Source: Lamprocystis purpurea DSM 4197
GTDB taxonomy: Bacteria; Pseudomonadota; Gammaproteobacteria; Chromatiales; Chromatiaceae
Assembly (NCBI RefSeq): GCF_000379525.1
Contig: NZ_KB902509.1
Span: 1-64,000 of the forward strand
Reading direction: 5' to 3'
DNA: 64,000 nucleotides
Of this stretch, positions 36,124-44,474 are shown piece by piece. Each line of letters begins with the position of its first letter. Position 1 is the stretch's first letter. Below the pieces are notes generated by a model. It was not told the DNA's origin. It saw only the letters and a list, made by a program, of their open reading frames with translations, and searched no databases. The translations under genes and the position numbers were made by a program.

Positions 36124-36528
36124 TCATTGATCACGGCACGGTCTCGCGTATATTCCCGATTCCTCTTCTGATTCCCGCGCTCCGAGTGGGAGTGCAGTCT
36201 CTTTCCGCTCCCATTGCGAGGGCTCGGCCGCTTGCAGAACAACATAGTTGCTGCGAATGTTGTCATGAAAGCGCGCCGGCAAGTCACTCCATCCATGCAG
36301 ATCCACAAGGAACGGCAGATTGCTCTCGTCCAGTGCCTCGCGTGCCGCCGAAAGCAAATGACGTCGGCTTGACGGAATGAATGCAACGAGGTCGAGATCG
36401 GAATTGGGGCGCGCGGTACCATTGACCCTTGAGCCATAGGCCCAGACCAGGGTACCGGGCAGCCATTGGCGCAGGAGTGCGAGCAACAATTGACGCTGCT
36501 GCGGGTTGACAGTCAGCCTGGTACTCAT
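36124..36528 (-). CDS. mntA: MntA-type nucleotidyltransferase antitoxin
   Basis: From ATG 36528 (MSTRLTVNPQQRQLL), which overlaps the upstream stop as ATGA, the protein has 134 residues. The minimal nucleotidyltransferase motif GSRVNGTARPNSDLDL matches GSx10DxD, and a later LVDLHGW supplies the third acidic residue. In characterised HepT-MntA pairs this enzyme adds AMP units to the HEPN toxin and neutralises it. The partner is directly upstream. The C-terminal about 30 residues are Glu/Arg-rich and may be extra. Confidence 0.85.
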   Translation of the reverse strand: MSTRLTVNPQQRQLLLALLRQWLPGTLVWAYGSRVNGTARPNSDLDLVAFIPSSRRHLLSAAREALDESNLPFLVDLHGWSDLPARFHDNIRSNYVVLQAAEPSQWERKETALPLGARESEEESGIYARPCRDQ

Positions 36529-36767
36529 TCCCATGTCTCTCCGGTCAACGCCTGGTAGAGCGCTATCATATCGGTGATGAATACGCCCATAATTACCAGG
36601 GTTTGTTGCGCCTTCTCGCCGCTGTAGTCATGAGCGGTAGCGGTACGCGCATCCGCATAGACCAACCATTGCTCGACCGTTGAGGGGAGAATCCTATTCT
36701 GGCCTGCCAACTTAAGAATCGGCTTTGGGCTGTTGGGAATATCAGGTAACCCTAATTCATTTCTCAT
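36525..36767 (-). CDS. hepT: HepT-type HEPN toxin, apparently N-terminally truncated
   Basis: This 80-residue protein carries RTATAHDY, an exact RX4HXY motif, the ribonuclease and AMPylation site of HepT. Helices such as VEQWLVYADARTATAHDYS and FITDMIALYQALTG fit the C-terminal half of a HEPN/HI0074 fold. Family members are about 130-140 residues; here the first about 55 are missing. The sequence immediately upstream (36783 on) is a scrap of hsdM, so the 5' end was probably lost by recombination. Whether the shortened protein is still toxic is unknown. It overlaps mntA by ATGA. Confidence 0.75.
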   Translation of the reverse strand: MRNELGLPDIPNSPKPILKLAGQNRILPSTVEQWLVYADARTATAHDYSGEKAQQTLVIMGVFITDMIALYQALTGETWE

Positions 36768-36782
36768 AATCGATCATGACGG

Positions 36783-37004
36783 ATCAACCAGTTGAATCAG
36801 TTCGCCCAGCATGACGGCGTTGAGTGCCGGGCGGGCGTACTCCTTTGGGGCCTTGGTCATCAACCCGGCCACCGAGCGATCTGCACCGTCCTCGGTCCGC
36901 ACAGCGGACCCTACAGGTCACGGTGTCACCGTAGGGTCCGCTGTGCGGACCGTCCGCGGCTGCGGTAGGACCAGCGGGCCTCCCGCGGCACCCAGAAGTA
37001 GTGA
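36783..37004 (-). pseudogene. Decayed hsdM fragment split by a repeat element
   Basis: 36783-36847 matches hsdM codons around [10 protein letters not shown] (compare 35523-35590). 36962-37004 matches the GGTAGGACCAGCGCGCCTCC region of hsdM (compare 35682-35725). The roughly 95 bp expected between them are replaced by a 112-bp GGCCTTG-type repeat. This is a relic of a second methyltransferase gene in the same orientation. Confidence 0.8.
36849..36960. repeat. GGCCTTG-type palindromic repeat, copy in hsdM relic
   Basis: It starts GGCCTTGGTCATCAACCCGG and contains the palindromic core 36893-36952, identical in its stems to the copies at 3738 and 40568. The right terminus (GATCAAGGCC) seen in the 40.5-kb copy is missing. 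Confidence 0.87.
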
Positions 37005-37474
37005 TCGTCTCGGTCAGCCATGGGGCCTTGATTATCGCTCCACCCTACGAGAGGCCGCATGGCCGGCACCGTGGCGCGCTCCTGAGCGATACTGGGCCCG
37101 TCCTGGCCGGACCAATCCCGTGATGAGTGATCTTTCAGTCACTATACCGGCTCAGCACGACCGGTGCGAGGGGGGTGCCGTCGCCCCGTCCTGAGGCGCT
37201 TCGCGTCCCGCGCTGACTCCCACGCTGGACTGGCAGGCCAAGCTCGAAGAGGCCCAGGCACTGGACATGAAGCTCCAGGCCATTGAGGAAGGGCACCATG
37301 AGGGGACCGAAGGTGGTGACCGTGCTTTGCGCCCTGGAAGACACCAGAGGCGCGGCCCAAGGGTAGGGCACCCGACCTCGACGACGGTGTTCAGGTCAAG
37401 ACCGCGCCCCTGCAAGAGGGGCGGCGTGCTGCGCGTCGCGATGAGGATGCGCCCGCTCGAGAGTTCGAGAATGG
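37005..37474. other. 470-bp stretch with no recognised gene
   Basis: A plus-strand stretch reads LDWQAKLEEAQALDMKLQAI around 37220-37280 and looks protein-like. It is flanked by junk and has no start or family I recognise. The rest shows no gene or repeat. Confidence 0.45.
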
Positions 37475-38305
37475 CTATGATCTGATATGGCTGTTTTCCG
37501 GCAATACATAAACAATGCCGGCCTTCCCGACAAAATTCTTATGTATCAGGTTTTTGAAGAATATCCCTGGAACGTTGATGCAGCCATATGAAATACGGTT
37601 ATCAAGCGGCGAGGGTGTGCCTAAGCGTTGCGCCCGGCGCTCTTCGGGTCTACCTTTAACGACCGGATGCATTGAGATGGCATTTTCGTAGTTCACCCAG
37701 AGTATGTCCTTGCCATGGGAATTGCGGCCCATGGTCGCCACGAATCGACCCGCCGGCGTCGTACGCCCCGCGGGGGAGATGTGTGACATCCGCATGTTGC
37801 CAACGCCGGGGGCGACGTAATCACCGTGCGCCATTCCCAGCAGCGCGGGTGCTGCGCCGTGCAATTCTCCGTCCACACCAAAGACATAGACCTTGGCGTT
37901 CACTTTATCGACAATCGAGAACGGCATATTGAGATTGTCTCTTGAGCCGACAACCCAATCCGCCATCTCCCGGGTCCTGCGCGATGCGCTCTCTGACCCA
38001 AAGTTGGCCTGCCTGGACCCATCTGCCGGGGCCGTTCTTGGTGCCGTAACGAATGGGATCTCCGCGTCTGCAGAATAGTTTGCACGGAGCATCGGGTTGG
38101 ACATTCGAGTGACGGTGTCCGCCTTGGTTGCCAGGCGCGGGCCGCAACCGGCACTCAACAGACCGAGGCACAGGCATAGGGCCATGCCGGTCATCCTCGA
38201 GTACCAGGATCCTGAGTTGGTTCGCACCTCCTGGGTGTCGCCGCGCTTGATCCAACCGCTGCCGGCCTTGCCGAGCGGCAGTGGCGACACTTTGAAGTTA
38301 TTCAT
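37475..38305 (-). CDS. L,D-transpeptidase (YkuD-like) lipoprotein
   Basis: This 276-residue protein starts MNNFKVSPLPLGKAGSGWIK. A hydrophobic stretch at about 42-54 ends in a lipobox (LCLGLLSAGC), so it is likely an envelope lipoprotein with an unusually long N-region. The C-terminal domain carries the YkuD active-site block: AISMHPVVKGR with the histidine, and RISYGCINVPG with the catalytic cysteine. YkuD enzymes form 3-3 cross-links or attach proteins to peptidoglycan. The spacing between motifs (RPEERRAQRLG) resembles a divergent subgroup. It follows the GAF gene on the same strand with an 80-bp gap. Confidence 0.82.
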   Translation of the reverse strand: MNNFKVSPLPLGKAGSGWIKRGDTQEVRTNSGSWYSRMTGMALCLCLGLLSAGCGPRLATKADTVTRMSNPMLRANYSADAEIPFVTAPRTAPADGSRQANFGSESASRRTREMADWVVGSRDNLNMPFSIVDKVNAKVYVFGVDGELHGAAPALLGMAHGDYVAPGVGNMRMSHISPAGRTTPAGRFVATMGRNSHGKDILWVNYENAISMHPVVKGRPEERRAQRLGTPSPLDNRISYGCINVPGIFFKNLIHKNFVGKAGIVYVLPENSHIRS

Positions 38306-38385
38306 GACTGTATCCTCGGGTTGCGACACTGTCCGGCCGCGTTCTGGGGGCTTGCCAGGGCGAACAGCCCCCCCCCACGACCCTC

Positions 38386-39384
38386 TCAACCGGCGCCTCG
38401 CCTGAGACGGGGGTAGAGTCCGCCGCCATCGTCGGAGCCGTCAGCCGCTGGGGCATTGCCGCCGCGGCTCCCGGACGACCCCTTGCCGGAGTCCCCGCGG
38501 TTCAGGAATCGGCGGGTCGGGGCGTCTCCGACGTCAGGATCGGCCCGCTCAAGCCGCTCCAAGGCATCGATCGCCAGTCGCTGAAACCCTGTCGTCTCAT
38601 AGCGCTCGGCGATCCTCAAGACCTGAGTCTGGGCAATCTGCGCCTGAGCGCTGTCGGCATCGTGCCGGATGACCTTGAGCAACAGGTCCATCGTCTGATG
38701 CAGATGGCCCAACCGATGCCAGGTCTGTGCAGTGCGCAACATGAGGTCAAGGCGCGCCGCCGCGGGGTCGCCGGCAGCGGTTAGCGGATCGACCTCCACC
38801 GCCAATCCGTGGGGCGCCAGTCCATGGGGCGCCGGTCGCGGGCGGATCGCGGACGGCGAGGCCACCTCGGCGCTGAACAACAGTTGCCCGATAAAGGCCG
38901 CGATCACCTCCAGGAGCGCCAGGTCGTCTTGGAAAGGTCGTTCGCAGTCGTGCAAACGCAGCGCTCCAAGGACGCCGATAGCCACGTGATTGCGGATGAT
39001 CGCCACCGCCAGAAAGGCCACTTGCCCACCCGGCAGCGCGCTCCGGTCGATGGTCTGAGCGCCGTAGGCCGGCTCATCAGCCACATCGCGGGCCAGGGCG
39101 GCCTGACCGGTCTCAAAGACCTGGCCGGACACTCCCTCGCCGATCCGGCAGTGACCCCGGCTGAGGTCCGCCGCGGTGAGACCGTGCGCATAGCGGATGG
39201 CGAGTCCGCCGACCTCCGGGTCGACCAGCAGGACGCGGGGGCGGTCAAGTCCGAACGACTGCGATAAGAGCCGGAGGGTGTCTTGTACACGGGACTCCGT
39301 GTCCTCTCCCCGGCTGACGACGCGGGCGATCTGCTGGGCCACTCGCAGTGCGGGCGCCAAAGGAATCGATTCAGGATTGTGCAT
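38386..39384 (-). CDS. GAF-domain protein resembling the NifA sensor domain
   Basis: This 332-residue protein starts MHNPESIPLAPALRVAQQIA. Residues 20-165 form a GAF domain (ESRVQDTLRLLSQSFGL, RIGEGVSGQVFETGQAALAR) similar to that at the N-terminus of NifA and FhlA activators. The AAA+ and DNA-binding domains of those proteins are absent. A helical region at about 195-290 (MLRTAQTWHRLGHLHQTMDL) may be TPR-like, and the tail is Gly/Asp-rich. It probably binds a small ligand and acts through another protein. It is upstream of the L,D-transpeptidase gene. Confidence 0.75.
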   Translation of the reverse strand: MHNPESIPLAPALRVAQQIARVVSRGEDTESRVQDTLRLLSQSFGLDRPRVLLVDPEVGGLAIRYAHGLTAADLSRGHCRIGEGVSGQVFETGQAALARDVADEPAYGAQTIDRSALPGGQVAFLAVAIIRNHVAIGVLGALRLHDCERPFQDDLALLEVIAAFIGQLLFSAEVASPSAIRPRPAPHGLAPHGLAVEVDPLTAAGDPAAARLDLMLRTAQTWHRLGHLHQTMDLLLKVIRHDADSAQAQIAQTQVLRIAERYETTGFQRLAIDALERLERADPDVGDAPTRRFLNRGDSGKGSSGSRGGNAPAADGSDDGGGLYPRLRRGAG

Positions 39385-39786
39385 GAGGGTATTTCCGCGC
39401 GGCTGGTAGCCTCGCAATGGGAGCGTCTTACCCTGCATTCTCCATGTGCGGTCGCCGGAATCCGTACGGCAGGACACATTCACTCGATTTCCCGACAAGC
39501 GGTTCAGGGCCTTGGGGCATTCGCCACGGCCCACTGTCGATGGCTCATGACATCGCAGTGCTCGGTGCGATGCCGTACAGACCGCCACGGCCGGCACCGC
39601 TAGTCTGTGTGCTACTCCGCAGTTTCACTTCACAAAGATCATGAGAGAGACACGGATCGCAACAGCGCGTCGCGTCGGCGGCCGAGGTTGTCGGCAACAC
39701 CCTGACATGAAGTGCGCGAATCGTTCAGTCGTCGCCGTCGCGGGCCGACAGCAACAATGCCCTGACGGCTCAACAAGAGAAGAATA
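39385..39786. other. Divergent promoter region, no gene
   Basis: These 400 bp separate the minus-strand GAF gene from the plus-strand small-protein pair. They must hold both promoters, but no convincing box, operator or repeat was identified by eye. Confidence 0.45.
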
Positions 39787-39789
39787 GTG

Positions 39790-40038
39790 ATGCGCTATGG
39801 TCTATCTCAGGTACCCCGGGTGCGGGGGAATCTACTCCCGCATAGCCGGATTGCAGCGTCGGTGGCGGACCGCGCCGCGCAGGTCGCTCCGCTGATACTC
39901 AAACGCCGGCGGATCGCGTTGGCATACCGACGCACCCGCAGCGATGAGTATCGGCTCGAGTTGGAGCAGATCGATCATGCCCTGGCATGTCACAATATCG
40001 ATATTCCGGCAATCCAACGTTTGACAAAGAAGCTTTAG
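39790..40038 (+). CDS. Small basic protein of unknown function
   Basis: This 82-residue protein starts MRYGLSQVPRVRGNLL; a GTG one codon earlier is also possible. It is preceded by AAGAGAAGAA. It is Arg-rich with a helical C-terminal half (DEYRLELEQIDHALACHN). No domain is recognised. It lies 12 bp upstream of a signal-peptide-bearing glycine-rich protein, so they may be one operon. Confidence 0.5.
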   Translation: MRYGLSQVPRVRGNLLPHSRIAASVADRAAQVAPLILKRRRIALAYRRTRSDEYRLELEQIDHALACHNIDIPAIQRLTKKL

Positions 40039-40050
40039 CAGGTAATAACA

Positions 40051-40419
40051 ATGAAACTCACATTGACCTCGACCCTGGCAGCTGTTGTCGCCTCTATCGG
40101 CCTGGGTGGTACTGCCGGGGTGTCGAAGCAGGTTCAGCACCCCTTGGCTGGTGCAGGCAGCGGCGGCGGCGCGGGCGCTCTGTTCCCCGATGACGGTGCG
40201 GTTGGGCCGTTGGGTGGCGCTGCGGTCGGTGCGATCATTGATCACCTGATCACGCCCACCGACGACGGCCGCGGCAATGGCCAACAGAGCGGCTATCGTG
40301 ATACCAGTGGCCAACGTTATAGCAGCCGCAGTCGCCAGAGCAATGGCCTTGGTTATGGTAACGGCTACAATAGCGGCGACCGCTATCACAGTACCAGCAA
40401 CGAATGGCTGGGAAGCTAG
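40051..40419 (+). CDS. Exported glycine-zipper-like protein
   Basis: This 122-residue protein has a signal peptide (MKLTLTSTLAAVVASIGLGG) and a Gly-rich stretch with zipper-like spacing ([33 protein letters not shown]). The tail is Ser/Gly/Tyr/Asn-rich and hydrophilic (GLGYGNGYNSGDRYHS). It is likely periplasmic or outer-membrane associated. No specific family is recognised. Preceded by AGGTAATAAC. Confidence 0.6.
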   Translation: MKLTLTSTLAAVVASIGLGGTAGVSKQVQHPLAGAGSGGGAGALFPDDGAVGPLGGAAVGAIIDHLITPTDDGRGNGQQSGYRDTSGQRYSSRSRQSNGLGYGNGYNSGDRYHSTSNEWLGS

Positions 40420-40522
40420 CTCAGGTCACTCGGGTGCGGCCGGGATCATCGTTCCGGCCGGCGACGGCCTGTTCGAAACTGGAGGTCGAGGCTTTAGCCG
40501 GTGGCGATTCCCGAGATCTGAA

Positions 40523-40657
40523 GGCCTTGGTCATGAACCCGGCCACCGCGCGATCTGCACGGTCGTCGGTCCGCACAGCGGACCCTACAGGTCACGGTGT
40601 TACCGTAGGGTCCGCTGTGCGGACCGTCCGCGGCCGGCCGGAACGATGATCAAGGCC
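40523..40657. repeat. GGCCTTG-ended palindromic repeat, complete 135-bp copy
   Basis: The ends GGCCTTGGTCAT and ATGATCAAGGCC are inverted repeats. The core at 40568-40627 is the CGGTCCGCACAGCGGACC palindrome. This is the cleanest unit and defines the family borders. Upstream at about 40472-40494 is GGAGGTCGAGGCTTTAGCCG, a motif of another repeat family. Confidence 0.88.
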
Positions 40658-40727
40658 GTAGGGATCGCATATTGATCTCCAGTTAAGACCATGGTTTTTG
40701 AACCACCTTCGTTGGTTGCGCCAACGC

Positions 40728-41651
40728 TTAGGCGTCGCGCTGACGGCCGCCGACGATCGCCATCAGACTGGCGAGGAAGGCGCCGGACAGCAGGGCGATG
40801 AACAGCCAGAGGGTTGCGGTGGCAACCGCCTTGCGGGCCTGCTCCGCCAGGGTGCGTTCATTCCCATCTGATGCTCCGCGCTGGCTCTGGAGTTGACCAA
40901 AGATATCCGCCACGCGCGTCTGTGCGTCGTCCTGGCTCAGGCCCGTCACTTCGGCCACCGTCGCCCCGAGATAGCGGATATCCGCCGGCGGCAAGCGACC
41001 CTCGTGGAGGCCGTTGGTGAAGACGCGAGCAACTTCCGCGGTGACCGCGGCACCAGGTGAATAGCGCTGCCCGTTTGCGGCGTCGGTCCGATAGAGCATA
41101 TCGACGTAATAGGCCAGTCGGTCGGTCATGCCCCCGCCGTTCGCGCGGACGTCAGTCGATACGGCCCCCGGCGCGGAGTCGGCAGACACCGCGCCTGCCT
41201 CTATACCATCACTGACGACAGACCCGATCATGGCTGTCAGGACGGTTGCGGTGACCAGAGCCGACACGGCCCAGGCGAGAAAGCCATGGGCGGTATCGCG
41301 GAACCAGACCTCGTCCCCCGGCACGCCCAACCACCGGGTGCGCAGGCGCCCGGCAATATAGCCGCCCATGCCCGAGGCGGCGATCTGGCTGAAGACCAGC
41401 CAGGCGATGGTGGCGACACCGAAGGTACCGATCGCCATTTCCGCGTTTGGCCGGTACGGTATGGAAGACAGGCCAAGCCCAGCCCCCAGGATCATCAGTA
41501 TCATCCACAGCGAAGCGGCCGTCGCCGCGCCCGCAAGGATGGCACTCCAGGCTACGGCACTGATATTGGATTGCTCCTGATCCACGCGCACATCGGCGAT
41601 GAGCGGGGCGTCCGGGAATTGGTGAGAGGGAATCGTCTGGGCAGTCAGCAT
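40728..41651 (-). CDS. Multi-spanning membrane protein of unknown function
   Basis: This 307-residue protein starts MLTAQTIPSHQFPDAPLIAD. Four hydrophobic segments are visible: SAILAGAATAASLWMILMIL, VATIAWLVFSQIAASGMGGY, HGFLAWAVSALVTATVLTAM and a C-terminal TLWLFIALLSGAFLASLMAI. Between helices 3 and 4 is a soluble region of about 110 residues. It has no transporter or enzyme signature. Similar proteins are annotated only as hypothetical membrane proteins. It is monocistronic. Confidence 0.65.
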   Translation of the reverse strand: MLTAQTIPSHQFPDAPLIADVRVDQEQSNISAVAWSAILAGAATAASLWMILMILGAGLGLSSIPYRPNAEMAIGTFGVATIAWLVFSQIAASGMGGYIAGRLRTRWLGVPGDEVWFRDTAHGFLAWAVSALVTATVLTAMIGSVVSDGIEAGAVSADSAPGAVSTDVRANGGGMTDRLAYYVDMLYRTDAANGQRYSPGAAVTAEVARVFTNGLHEGRLPPADIRYLGATVAEVTGLSQDDAQTRVADIFGQLQSQRGASDGNERTLAEQARKAVATATLWLFIALLSGAFLASLMAIVGGRQRDA

Positions 41652-41737
41652 GACAGTCAACCGGTGAGTGGTAGTAGGAAGTTGCACCATGCGCCGATGG
41701 TGGTGATCGTTCTGTACGCTAACCCACACGGGCCGCA

Positions 41738-41867
41738 GGCCTTAATCATCGTACGCCGATCACTGGAGGTCGAGGCTTTAGCCGGACGAGGGCCGCGCCG
41801 ACGCGATGTCGACCGGCTAAACGCCGCGGCCTCCGGTCTACCGGCGGCCGGAGCGACGATCAAGGCC
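41738..41867. repeat. GGCCTT-ended repeat with a different core
   Basis: The ends GGCCTTAATCAT and GATCAAGGCC match the 40.5-kb unit, but the interior is different. It contains CTGGAGGTCGAGGCTTTAGC and GACCGGCTAAACGCCGCGGC, shared with about 51643-51712. The same termini thus carry different cores. Confidence 0.75.
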
Positions 41868-42025
41868 CGATCGCAACTAGGCGCAATCCGATCCGCCGGT
41901 GGCAGAGCAGTATGATAAGCTCCCGAACCAGGGCACCAGCCTGATCTCGCGATCCGCATTGGCGGCTTTCGAGATCAATCGGCCTTAAGACATCCTTGAG
42001 CAAGGTCAAGCTCGGAGCGAATACC

Positions 42026-42577
42026 ATGCGCGACACTAAGGTCATTTATCAGGACATCCCGAACCATTCCGCTCTTTGGGTGTCCTTGCACAGGGATGCG
42101 ACCTGCCTGGGAAAGCACGCGTTCACGGCCACTCATCGCGGAACCATCCGTCGGCACTATCTCGAGATTGGGCGGCGTATCTCCGAAGATGAGGCTCATG
42201 GGATGGCGTACGAGGTTTGGTGGGATGTCCGAATACTGGGAGTAGACCCCACGGTCGGATTTCACGTGCCCCCGGCCCCCTACGAGGCGACGGCTAGCGG
42301 GAGCCCTCTGCCAACGGCGCCCGGACCGGTAAAGAGCGTCGGGCGGCCCCCCGATGTCACCCGGAAAAACGTCGGCAATACGGATCGTGTGATCCGCGCA
42401 AGTCTCGGTGTCTTCCTGATCGTCGATGCTGTGCGCAGTGGCGGGATGGGCGGACTAATCGGCGCGGTGCTGCTCGCCACCGCTTACTTCGGTCTCTGCC
42501 CAGCCTATCGCGTCTTCGATTTCAGCACTTTGAAGGACCACGGCACCGTCAACGACGAAACCCCTGAGACCAACTAG
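42026..42577 (+). CDS. Protein with a C-terminal DUF2892 membrane domain
   Basis: From ATG 42026 (MRDTKVIYQDIPNHSALWVS), preceded by GGAGCG, the protein has 183 residues. The N-terminal about 110 residues are soluble and unrecognised. The C-terminal part is a DUF2892-type (YgaP-like) two-helix membrane module: RKNVGNTDRVIRASLGVFLI, GGLIGAVLLATAYFGLCPAY. The DUF2892 module is often attached to rhodanese or appears alone. Its role is unknown. Confidence 0.7.
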   Translation: MRDTKVIYQDIPNHSALWVSLHRDATCLGKHAFTATHRGTIRRHYLEIGRRISEDEAHGMAYEVWWDVRILGVDPTVGFHVPPAPYEATASGSPLPTAPGPVKSVGRPPDVTRKNVGNTDRVIRASLGVFLIVDAVRSGGMGGLIGAVLLATAYFGLCPAYRVFDFSTLKDHGTVNDETPETN

Positions 42578-42654
42578 GCCGCGGTGGGGCCCGGTGGCCT
42601 TCCGGGAGGGGGCCGCTCGCAGCGCTGGATGAAGGGGGTTCTCGTGCCGACGGC

Positions 42655-44418
42655 TCAGTCGGCAGACGGGGGGAGATAGGTTAGCAAGGCCGCATACAGG
42701 ACCTCAGGATCGACCGGTTTGCCGATGAAGTCGGTCATGCCCGCCGCCAAACACTGCGCCCGGTCATCCATGAACACATTGGCGGTGATGGCGATGATCG
42801 GCACCCGTGTGCCGTTGGGCAGTTGGCGGATGCGTTGCGTCGCTTCGAGCCCGCCCATCACAGGCATCTGCATGTCCATCAGGATCAGGTCATAGTCGCT
42901 GCGCGTCGCCAGCTCCAGCGCCTGCACTCCGTTGTCGGCCGTGTCCACCGTCAGTCCCAGATCGGCCAACAGATCCTGCAGTACCTCCTGATTGATCGGT
43001 TCGTCCTCTACGAGCAGGAGGCGGGCGCTGGTGTGTCTGGTGCGCAGTTGGTCCCAGGCAGAGGGCGAGTTCGGTTGCGGCGCCGGGGTGACCGCGCGCT
43101 TGGTCTTCGCCAGGCGGAGGGTGAACCAGAAGGTGCTGCCCGCCCCAAGCGCGCTATCGACCCCCAGGGTGCCGCCCATGAGCTGCGCCAGCCGCCGGCT
43201 GATCGCCAGCCCCAGACCCGTGCCGGCGTACCGGCGGGTCGTCGAGTTATCGCCCTGCTCGAAGGCGATGAACAGCCGTGACTGATCCGCGGCGGCGATG
43301 CCGATGCCGGTGTCCTGTACCTCGAAGCGCACGACCACGGCCGCGGCGTCCTCGTCGACCCGCCGCGCGCGCACCGTGATGGACCCGCGTACCGTGAACT
43401 TGGTTGCGTTGCCGACGAGGTTGAGCAGAATCTGTCCGAGCCGTCCGGCATCGCCTTGCAGCGACTGGTGCGCCAGCTCGGGGCAAATGTCGATCACCAA
43501 CCCCAGCGCCTTGTCGGCCACGTCCTGGCTGATCAGGTCGTACAGGTCGGCGAACACATCGTTCAGGTTGAATTCGGCTGTTGCTAAGGTGAGGCGGTCG
43601 GCCTCGATCTTGGAAAGGTCCAGGATGTTGTTGATCAAGGTGAGCAGACGCTGGGCGGCGCCGCCGGCCTTGTGCAACTGATCGATCTGCTTGGCGTCGG
43701 TGGCGCGACGCAGCGCCAGGGTATTCATGCCCATGATCGCGTTGATGGGCGTACGCAGTTCGTGGCTCATGTTGGCGAGAAAGGCACTCTTGGCCCGGCT
43801 GGCCGCCTCGGCCTGCTCTTTGGCCAAAGACAGCTCCGCGGTGCGGGCTTGCACCAGCTCCTCAAGATGCTCGCGGTGTTGCCGCAGTTGCTGGTTGGCG
43901 TCCTGCAGCCGCACGCGGGCCAACCCCGTCTCGCCGATCAGCTGGGCGAGACGGATCAGGAAGTCCATCATCGACCGCACTTGCTGCTCGGTGAAGATGG
44001 GCGTTTGCGCGAGGGCCTCCAGATAGGTCCGCTCGTCGAAACCGAATTCCTCAGCCTGTCGTCTAAAATAGGCGATATCCGGTGGTTCGAAGAAGAACTG
44101 CCCGGTGAATAAATTCGCGACGTGTTCACCGCAGACATGGATCGGAACCGCGACGTCGACCAGACCGTTCCGACAGCGATAAACGTTATAGGGCTCCCCG
44201 CTGTGCAGGCGCCCGGCGAGGACGGTATCGCTCTGGCGGCAACGCGCAGCCGTCTCGGGATTCACGCGGTGGAACTGAGTACAGATCCGCTGCCACCCCG
44301 TGGCGACAAGAATCGTGCCTTCCAGATCGAGGATTGCGGTCACCGCGCCGGTCAATTCCGTGAAGCTCTCGCAGAGTCCGCACAACGCGCCGATGTCGAC
44401 CAGGTCAACAAATTTCAT
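42655..44418 (-). CDS. PocR-domain hybrid histidine kinase
   Basis: This 587-residue protein has a PocR sensory domain at about 1-170 ([31 protein letters not shown]). A coiled coil at 170-215 is followed by HisKA with [18 protein letters not shown] (phospho-His). HATPase has N box [15 protein letters not shown] and [18 protein letters not shown]. The C-terminal receiver has [13 protein letters not shown] (phospho-Asp) and GKPVDPE. No membrane segment. The start codon overlaps the stop of the 19-codon receiver fragment by ATGA, making this the last gene of a coupled signalling operon with an HD-GYP protein and a giant kinase. Confidence 0.93.
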   Translation of the reverse strand: MKFVDLVDIGALCGLCESFTELTGAVTAILDLEGTILVATGWQRICTQFHRVNPETAARCRQSDTVLAGRLHSGEPYNVYRCRNGLVDVAVPIHVCGEHVANLFTGQFFFEPPDIAYFRRQAEEFGFDERTYLEALAQTPIFTEQQVRSMMDFLIRLAQLIGETGLARVRLQDANQQLRQHREHLEELVQARTAELSLAKEQAEAASRAKSAFLANMSHELRTPINAIMGMNTLALRRATDAKQIDQLHKAGGAAQRLLTLINNILDLSKIEADRLTLATAEFNLNDVFADLYDLISQDVADKALGLVIDICPELAHQSLQGDAGRLGQILLNLVGNATKFTVRGSITVRARRVDEDAAAVVVRFEVQDTGIGIAAADQSRLFIAFEQGDNSTTRRYAGTGLGLAISRRLAQLMGGTLGVDSALGAGSTFWFTLRLAKTKRAVTPAPQPNSPSAWDQLRTRHTSARLLLVEDEPINQEVLQDLLADLGLTVDTADNGVQALELATRSDYDLILMDMQMPVMGGLEATQRIRQLPNGTRVPIIAITANVFMDDRAQCLAAGMTDFIGKPVDPEVLYAALLTYLPPSAD

Positions 44419-44474
44419 CTCAGGTCAGCGATGATGTCGTCGTCTTCGACCACCAGGATACGTGCGCTCTTCAT
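44415..44474 (-). pseudogene. 19-codon receiver-domain start, coupled on both sides
   Basis: The sequence reads [19 protein letters not shown] then stop, exactly the first strand and acidic pocket of a response-regulator receiver domain. The rest is deleted. Its ATG overlaps the HD-GYP stop and its TGA overlaps the PocR-kinase start, both as ATGA. It may be a deletion scar that now only keeps translation coupled. Confidence 0.75.
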
